From JACVRM01 sp963755085 (lineage in GTDB: Bacteria; Actinomycetota; Thermoleophilia; Gaiellales; Gaiellaceae), in the NCBI GenBank assembly GCA_963755085.1, contig CAVWIN010000002.1:124001-188000 (forward strand): a DNA stretch of 64,000 nucleotides, written 5' to 3'. This document shows positions 59,540-64,000 of this stretch, in pieces (the stretch's first letter is position 1; each line of letters starts with the position of its first letter). A program made the position numbers and the translations under genes. The notes beneath the pieces are model-generated. The model saw only the letters and a list, made by a program, of their open reading frames with translations, was not told the DNA's origin and did no database searches.

Positions 59540-59904
59540 CCCCCGACCTCGACCTCCTCGCCCAGGCCGACGCCGCCGCCGGGCACGCCTACGCGCCGTA
59601 CTCGAAGTTCCGCGTCGGCGCCGCCGTGCGCGCACGCGACGGGCGCATCGTGACCGGCGTGAACGTCGAGAACGCCGCCTACCCGCTCGGCATCTGCGCC
59701 GAGAAGGCTGCGATCAGCGCCGCGGTGAACGCGGGCTACGCCCCCGGCGACCTCGAGGCGATCGCGATCACGGCGTCGCCGTGCGGCGGCTGCCGGCAGT
59801 GGCTGGCCGAGTTCCGGATCGGATCGGTCACGTACCGGCGCGCCGGCGGCGAGGTCGTGGCGGTCACCCCGGCCGATCTCCTGCCCGACTCCTTCGTCCT
59901 GTGA
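59536..59904 (+). CDS. cdd: Cytidine deaminase
   Basis: A 122-residue homotetrameric-type deaminase converting cytidine and deoxycytidine to uridine forms in pyrimidine salvage. The zinc site is complete: CAEKAAI supplies the first Cys and the catalytic Glu, and PCGGCRQ supplies two more cysteines. YAPYSKFRVGAAVR and NVENAAYPLGI are also typical. GTG and TGA overlaps couple it to the dgkA fusion and to era, the usual actinobacterial order. Confidence 0.96.
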   Translation: MTPDLDLLAQADAAAGHAYAPYSKFRVGAAVRARDGRIVTGVNVENAAYPLGICAEKAAISAAVNAGYAPGDLEAIAITASPCGGCRQWLAEFRIGSVTYRRAGGEVVAVTPADLLPDSFVL

Positions 59905-60761
59905 AGAGCGGCTTCGTCGCCGTCGCCGGGCGCCCGAACGTCGGTAAGTCGACGATCGTGAATGCGCTTGCCGGCGGCAAGGTCGCGATCGTCTCGGACA
60001 AGCCGCAGACCACTCGCCGGCGGATCTTCGGCGTCGCGAACGGCGACGATTACCAACTCGTTATGGTCGACCTGCCGGGCTTCCAGCGCCCGCGCGACCC
60101 CCTCACCGAGCACATGCAGCGCACGGTCGACGCCTCGTTCGAGGACGTCGACGGCGTCCTGCTCGTCCTCGATGCGCGCGAGCGGATCGGCGCGGGCGAC
60201 CGCTTCATCGCCAAGCGCGTGTTCGAGCTCGGCGTGCCGGTCGTGATCGCGCTCAACAAGGTCGACCGGCTCAAGCCCGGCCACATCGCGACGCAGATGA
60301 TGACCGGCTCCAAGCTGGGCGACTTCCATGCGCTGCACCCGGTGAGCGCGAAGACCGGGGACGGAGTCGGCGAGCTGCGAGAGGAGCTCGTCGGCCTGCT
60401 GTCCGAGGGGCCGGCCTACTTCGGGCTCGACCAGCGCACCGACCTCACGCCCGAGGAGCAGATCGCCGAGCTCGTGCGCGAAAAGGCGCTCCATCTGACG
60501 CGCGACGAGGTGCCGCACGCCGTGACGGTCGAAGTCGAGGAGATCACCGAGAAGGTCGTTCGCGCGAACGTCCTCGTCGAGACCGACTCGCAGAAGCAGA
60601 TCCTGGTGGGCAAGCGCGGCGCGGTGATCCGCGAGATCGGCACCCGCGCGCGACCGGAGATCGAGCAGGTGCTTGGGCACAAGATCTTCCTCGAGCTGCA
60701 GGTGAAGGTGCGGCCGAAGTGGCGCCGCGACGAACGGCTGCTCGAGCGGCTCGGGATCTAG
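59901..60761 (+). CDS. era: GTPase Era
   Basis: A 286-residue GTPase for 30S ribosome maturation. G1 is GRPNVGKS at residues 10-17, the switch I threonines are in KPQTTRRRI, G3 is DLPG at 57-60, and G4 is ALNKVDRL. The C-terminal KH domain binds 16S rRNA with QKQILVGKRGAVIREIG and FLELQVKVRPKWR. The GTG start overlaps the cdd stop. Its TAG stop shares the CTAG tetranucleotide with the stop of the convergent microcompartment operon. Confidence 0.97.
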   Translation: MKSGFVAVAGRPNVGKSTIVNALAGGKVAIVSDKPQTTRRRIFGVANGDDYQLVMVDLPGFQRPRDPLTEHMQRTVDASFEDVDGVLLVLDARERIGAGDRFIAKRVFELGVPVVIALNKVDRLKPGHIATQMMTGSKLGDFHALHPVSAKTGDGVGELREELVGLLSEGPAYFGLDQRTDLTPEEQIAELVREKALHLTRDEVPHAVTVEVEEITEKVVRANVLVETDSQKQILVGKRGAVIREIGTRARPEIEQVLGHKIFLELQVKVRPKWRRDERLLERLGI

Positions 60762-61051
60762 CCTTCGTCGACGACGAGCTCGCCGTCCACGATGAGCTGG
60801 TCGACGATCCCGACGACGAGCGCCCGCACCGGCCCCTCCGACAGCCCGAGCACCTGTCGCGCCCCGTTGCCCTCGTCGAGGATCAGCACCGTCTCGCCCG
60901 CGCCGGAGCCGACCGTGTCGACGCAGATCAGGTAGCCGCCGTCCGGGCGGCCCGCCGTGTCAAGGGTGTCGCAGAGCAGCAGGCGGCGGCCGTCGTAAAC
61001 CGGCGCATTGATAGTCGAGACCACGGTGCCGACGACCCGGCCGACTTTCAC
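60758..61051 (-). CDS. BMC vertex protein, EutN/CcmL family (first copy)
   Basis: A 97-residue pentamer-forming protein that caps the vertices of a microcompartment shell. It opens VKVGRVVGTVVSTINAPVYDG, contains LLLCDTL and LICVDTVGSGAGETVLILDEGNGARQVL, the EutN/CcmL signature, and ends ALVVGIVDQLIVDG. It is the most distal shell gene on this strand within the window. GTG overlaps the stop of the second copy. Three such paralogues in one operon suggest a shell with distinct vertex types. Confidence 0.92.
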   Translation of the reverse strand: MKVGRVVGTVVSTINAPVYDGRRLLLCDTLDTAGRPDGGYLICVDTVGSGAGETVLILDEGNGARQVLGLSEGPVRALVVGIVDQLIVDGELVVDEG

Positions 61052-61320
61052 GAGAGCTCCTCGACGGCGTCGACGATGCCGACGATCGCTTGGTCGACGG
61101 GGACGAACGTGTTCGGCAGCGCCTGGGCCGCCTCCCGGGCGCCCACGATGTAGACGAGCTCGCCCGGCCCGGCCATGTGCACGCCGTCCGCGGCCACGAC
61201 CGGGGTGCCCTGCGGCTGCTGGCGCCGGTCGAGCGGCTGGACGACGAGGAACTTGACGCCCTCGAGCCCGTCGGCCTTGACGGTCGCGACCACGGTGCCG
61301 GTGACGCGCGCGAGCTGCAC
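61048..61320 (-). CDS. BMC vertex protein, EutN/CcmL family (second copy)
   Basis: A 90-residue EutN/CcmL protein. It begins MQLARVTGTVVATVKADGLEG and continues KFLVVQPLDRRQQPQG, AADGVHMAGPGELVYIVGAREA and VDQAIVGIVDAVEEL. The glycine-poor loop with GAREAAQAL replaces the usual GNAAR of the family, so it is a divergent paralogue of the other two. It lies one base after the tandem-domain shell gene and overlaps the first copy. Confidence 0.92.
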   Translation of the reverse strand: MQLARVTGTVVATVKADGLEGVKFLVVQPLDRRQQPQGTPVVAADGVHMAGPGELVYIVGAREAAQALPNTFVPVDQAIVGIVDAVEELS

Positions 61321-62058
61321 CTAGTGGCTCCGCTTGCGCCGCGGCCTCGGCTTCGGCTTCGGCGCGGCCGCCTCCGGGGCGGCGCCGTTCGCGCCGCCCG
61401 AGCCGGGCATGGGCCGGCCGCGCGGCGCCACGATCGAGGCGATCAGGCCGTTGCCGTTCGCCGGCGCCTTCTCGACGTCCCGGCGGCGCTCGCCGAAGCG
61501 CGGGTCGGTGGTCAGCTCGCCGCGCATCTCGCCGTGGAGCTGGGAGATGACGACGTGTGCGACCTCCTGCCCGGACGCGGCCACCCGCTCGACGCCGTAG
61601 TCGACGGCTGCCTCGACCTCCGCCACCTCGCCGCCGAAGACGACGTAGCCCTTGCCGCCGAGGTCGTCCGCAAGCCGCAGCTCGCGGATCGTCACCCTCG
61701 CTCCCTTCACGCCGGCGTCGGCCGCGTCGATCGTCGCCGCCACGGTCAGCGTCTCGATCACGCCCAGCGCCTCGCCGTCGTCCTCGCGCCTGGCGCCTGC
61801 GATCGACGCGACCACGTCCGGGTGCACGTCGGGCAGGAAGACCACGTCGACGACGGCTGCCGCCGCCCGTCGCGCGGCCCGCCTCCATCGCCTCCTCGAC
61901 GTCCGCGGTGGCGCCGCCGACGAGCACCAGGTACTTGCCCGGATGCACCGTCCCCGCCCGGATGACGTCGAGCGGCGGCGCGCTTGACCATGGCGTCGCC
62001 GGCCTCGATCCCGTGGGCGATCGACGACGAACTCGAGCAGGCCGACGGCGGGCTCCAT
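61321..62058 (-). CDS. BMC-T tandem-domain shell protein with three single-base frameshifts
   Basis: A shell trimer subunit with two BMC domains. Piecing frames together gives GLLEFSSIAHGIEAGDAMVKRAA, then LDVIRAGTVHPGKYLVLVGGATADVEEAMEAG, then VVDVVFLPDVHPDVVASIAG as domain 1. The second domain is ALGVIETLTVAATIDAADAG to VVISQLHGEMRGEL, all in the final frame. Extra bases near 62028, 61975 and 61870 cause the breaks and together restore the frame. The corrected protein has about 244 residues with a proline- and lysine/arginine-rich tail (PKPKPRPRRKRSH). Sequence error or decay cannot be separated here. Confidence 0.78.
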   Translation of the reverse strand: MEPAVGLLEFVVDRPRDRGRRRHGQARRRSTSSGRGRCIRASTWCSSAAPPRTSRRRWRRAARRAAAAVVDVVFLPDVHPDVVASIAGARREDDGEALGVIETLTVAATIDAADAGVKGARVTIRELRLADDLGGKGYVVFGGEVAEVEAAVDYGVERVAASGQEVAHVVISQLHGEMRGELTTDPRFGERRRDVEKAPANGNGLIASIVAPRGRPMPGSGGANGAAPEAAAPKPKPRPRRKRSH

Positions 62059-63527
62059 CAGACGATCCGCAGCGCGCCGACGACGGTGATGCGCCGCTCG
62101 CGCGAGAACGTCCGCGGCCGGGTGAGGCCGTCTCCGGTCGGGCTGGCGATCGAGAAGGACGAGAAGCCCTCGCCGCCCTCGCCCAGCCCTGCGTAGTTCG
62201 GGCCGTTCGCCACGAAGATGCTGCAGTTCATGGCGCGCGCCATTCGCGTGATCGCGTCGACGTTTGTCGAGTGGATCGAAGCGGTGTGCCGGAAGCCGTG
62301 CTCCGAGCGCACGGCGAGGTCGATCGCCTGCTCCACGGTCGGCACGCGCGCCACGGGCATCACGGGCATCATTTGCTCGGTCCAGACGAGGCTGTGCTCG
62401 CGCGGCACCTCGGCCACGACGAGCCGGATGTCACCGTCCGCGCGGATGCCGATCTCGCGCAGGATGACGCCGGCGTCCTTGCCGATCCACGCCGGGTTGA
62501 TCTGGCCGGGCTTGTTGGGCGGGCCGAGCTCGCGGAAGATCACGCGCTCGAGCCGCTTCAGCTCGTGCTCCTTGAGCACGTAGGCGTCGTGCTGGCCCAT
62601 GGCGCGCACGAGCCGGTCGGCGACCGTGTCGACGACGATCGTCGTCTTCTCGTCCGTGCAGATGACGTTGTTGTCGAACGACGCGCCCGCGACGATGTCC
62701 CGGCCGGCCTTCTCCACGTCGGCCGTCTGGTCGACCACCGCCGGTGGGTTGCCCGGCCCCGCCGTGACCGCACGCTTGTCGGTCTTCAGCGCCTCGCGCA
62801 CGACGGCAGGCCCGCCGGTCACGAGCAGCAGGCGGACGTCCGGGTGATGCATGAGCTCCTTGGCGCTGTCGATGGTCGGCTCGGCGGTCGCGGTGACCAG
62901 GTCGGCCGGCCCGCCGGCGGCGACGATCGCGCGGTTGATCAGGCGCACGTTCTCCGCGGAGACCCGCTTCGCGTTCGGGTGCACGTTGAAGACGAGCGAG
63001 TTGCCCGCCGAGATGATCGCGATCGTGTTGTTGATGACCGTCGACGTCGGGTTCGTCGTCGGCGTGATCGCGGCGACCACGCCGAACGGCGCCCACTCGG
63101 TGACCATCATCCCCTGGTCGCCGGTGACGGCGTCCGACTCGAGGTCCTCGGGCCCCGGCGTCTTCGTCGTCACGAGCCGGTTCTTGATGATCTTGTCGGC
63201 GACGCGGCCGAGGCCGGTCTCCGCCACGGCCATCTCGGCGAGCCGCTCGCCGTGCTCGAGCATCGAGGCGCGGATCGAGGCCACGATCGCCTTGCGGCCC
63301 TCGAGGCCGATCTCGCGGTAGGCGACCTGCGCCCGCGCGGCCGCACGGACGGCCTCCCCGACGGAGGCGTGGACGCCGTCGCCGAGCTCGGCCTCGCCGG
63401 CGGCGGACAGCGCGTCTTCACCGCGGAGGCCCGCGCCGGGCCGCTCGCCCGCCTCGCCGAGCCGGCGGTGGACGCGCTCGATGATCTCCTGGATTTCTTC
63501 CGGCGAGAGCGTGCTCACTTGCGCCAC
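62058..63527 (-). CDS. CoA-acylating aldehyde dehydrogenase (PduP/EutE family), BMC cargo
   Basis: A 489-residue enzyme oxidising an aldehyde to its acyl-CoA with NAD+. The catalytic Cys is C290 in FDNNVICTDEK. ITPTTNPTSTVINN and NVHPNAKRVS belong to the cofactor site. The N-terminus SPEEIQEIIERVHRRLG is an amphipathic helix like the encapsulation peptides that target PduP-type cargo to shells, followed by a glycine/alanine-rich linker. Start overlaps the third vertex-protein gene, stop overlaps the BMC-T start. Substrate (acetaldehyde, propionaldehyde or other) is not determined by what is visible. Confidence 0.94.
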   Translation of the reverse strand: MAQVSTLSPEEIQEIIERVHRRLGEAGERPGAGLRGEDALSAAGEAELGDGVHASVGEAVRAAARAQVAYREIGLEGRKAIVASIRASMLEHGERLAEMAVAETGLGRVADKIIKNRLVTTKTPGPEDLESDAVTGDQGMMVTEWAPFGVVAAITPTTNPTSTVINNTIAIISAGNSLVFNVHPNAKRVSAENVRLINRAIVAAGGPADLVTATAEPTIDSAKELMHHPDVRLLLVTGGPAVVREALKTDKRAVTAGPGNPPAVVDQTADVEKAGRDIVAGASFDNNVICTDEKTTIVVDTVADRLVRAMGQHDAYVLKEHELKRLERVIFRELGPPNKPGQINPAWIGKDAGVILREIGIRADGDIRLVVAEVPREHSLVWTEQMMPVMPVARVPTVEQAIDLAVRSEHGFRHTASIHSTNVDAITRMARAMNCSIFVANGPNYAGLGEGGEGFSSFSIASPTGDGLTRPRTFSRERRITVVGALRIV

Positions 63528-63802
63528 TTCTCCTCCCCGCCGACCTCCCAGGTGTCGACGATCGCCATGACGACGGCGTCGCAGGGCCGGTCGCGCGTCG
63601 CCTCGGTCTGGCGGGCCGAGCTGCCGGTGGCAACGAGCACCACCTCGCCGACCCCCGCGCCGACGGCGTCGGCTGCGACGACGAACGACCCGAGGTCATT
63701 GTTGTCCGCGTCGAGGTGGAGGACCACGAGGAACTTGAGGCCTTCCATCGAGGCCTCCTTCCGGCTCGCCACCATCGTCCCGGCTACTCGTCCGAGCTGC
63801 AC
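63515..63802 (-). CDS. BMC vertex protein, EutN/CcmL family (third copy)
   Basis: A 95-residue EutN/CcmL protein. It begins MQLGRVAGTMVASRKEASMEG, continues KFLVVLHLDADNN, FVVAADAVGAGVGEVVLVATGSSARQTEA (the pore-side signature) and VMAIVDTWEVGGEEKW. It has a good ribosome site (AAAGGAG) and a GTG start. It is separated from the upstream BMC-H gene by a strong hairpin and overlaps the dehydrogenase start by 13 nt. Confidence 0.93.
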   Translation of the reverse strand: MQLGRVAGTMVASRKEASMEGLKFLVVLHLDADNNDLGSFVVAADAVGAGVGEVVLVATGSSARQTEATRDRPCDAVVMAIVDTWEVGGEEKWRK

Positions 63803-63830
63803 CGTCGGTCTCCTTTCCGCCCGCGCCTCC

Positions 63831-63863
63831 GGCCGCCGGGGAAGCGTGAGCGCCCCGGCGGCC
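63831..63863 (-). terminator. Hairpin between the BMC-H gene and the rest of the BMC operon
   Basis: A perfect 11-bp stem (GGCCGCCGGGG with CCCCGGCGGCC) encloses an 11-nt loop in the 79-nt gap after the BMC-H stop. No T-run follows. It could be a partial terminator or an mRNA-stabilising structure that gives more hexamer than vertex protein. Confidence 0.6.
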
Positions 63864-63881
63864 TGGAGGTGCAGCTTGTCG

Positions 63882-64000
63882 CTACGCCGCGGCCTGGCCC
63901 ATCTCGCCCTGGGCCTGCTCCTTGCGCCCGAGCGGGAGCACCAGGTCGATGTTGACGTGCGGCCTCGCGATCACGTGGCTCGAGATCAGCTCGCCGACCT
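63882..64000 (-). CDS. BMC-H shell hexamer protein, 3' end only
   Basis: The last 39 residues of a single-domain shell protein run in from the window edge. VGELISSHVIARPHVNIDLVLPLG matches the C-terminal strand and tail of PduA/EutM/CcmK proteins (usual form VASHVIPRPHxxVE). A short tail rich in Gln, Ala and Gly ends at TAG (63882-63884). It is the main facet protein of the shell and the first visible gene of the microcompartment operon. Confidence 0.88.
   Translation of the reverse strand, partial: VGELISSHVIARPHVNIDLVLPLGRKEQAQGEMGQAAA

Overview
The window is a very GC-rich chromosomal segment with densely packed genes, many GTG starts and ATGA/GTGA stop-start overlaps. Several features point to an actinobacterium: a fused F420 precursor synthase (FbiC), an argCJBD-R-GH cluster, and a long housekeeping run comEA-comEC-holA-rpsT-murJ-lepA-hemW-hrcA-dnaJ-prmA-mtaB-yqeY-phoH-ybeY-dgkA-cdd-era. 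Together with TrpB2, MoxR/VWA genes and a bacterial microcompartment (BMC) operon, this best fits a deep-branching, Thermoleophilia-like lineage (Gaiellales/Solirubrobacterales). That placement is inference. No rRNA, tRNA, CRISPR array, transposase or phage gene was seen.

Layout. 1-2.2 kb: amino-sugar genes, a SIS-domain isomerase/deaminase divergent from nagA. 2.2-3.8 kb: ribosomal protein L31 behind a hairpin-rich leader, then a primary-type sigma factor and a strong terminator. 3.8-12.6 kb: a quinone-detoxification-like pair, a reverse-strand cluster of small enzymes, TrpB2, RsgA with a promoter and tiny leader ORF, and a divergent NrtR/NiaP niacin pair sharing a palindromic operator. 12.6-18 kb: a decayed gene, EamA and MFS transporters, a LysR regulator, HMG-CoA lyase and two palindromic repeat clusters. 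18-25.3 kb: a DUF255 thioredoxin-fold protein and a six-gene MoxR/DUF58/VWA operon. 25.3-27.8 kb: fbiC. 27.8-39.6 kb: lysA and the arginine genes on the reverse strand, divergent from carAB, with two ARG boxes lying on the argC and carA promoters. 39.6-42.5 kb: a broken small membrane-protein gene, then leuS behind a leucine-type attenuator. 42.5-44.5 kb: an ECF sigma factor, a DUF4349 membrane protein and a secreted protein. 44.5-60.8 kb: competence, replication, translation, stress and cell-wall housekeeping genes. 60.8-64 kb: a BMC operon on the reverse strand, cut by the window edge, with three EutN/CcmL vertex proteins, a tandem-domain shell trimer, a CoA-acylating aldehyde dehydrogenase and the end of a BMC hexamer.

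Two window-wide patterns stand out. First, many starts lie exactly 6-8 nt after a TANNNT-like -10 hexamer (nagA, trpB2, HMG-CoA lyase, fbiC, argC, carA, the leuS leader peptide, the ECF sigma gene, holA, murJ, hrcA, dnaJ, mtaB, phoH), which implies widespread leaderless mRNAs. Second, several normally intact genes carry single-base frameshifts (argG, leuS, comEC and three in the BMC-T shell gene). Because leuS and argG are affected, sequence or assembly error is the simplest reading, but each site needs checking against reads.
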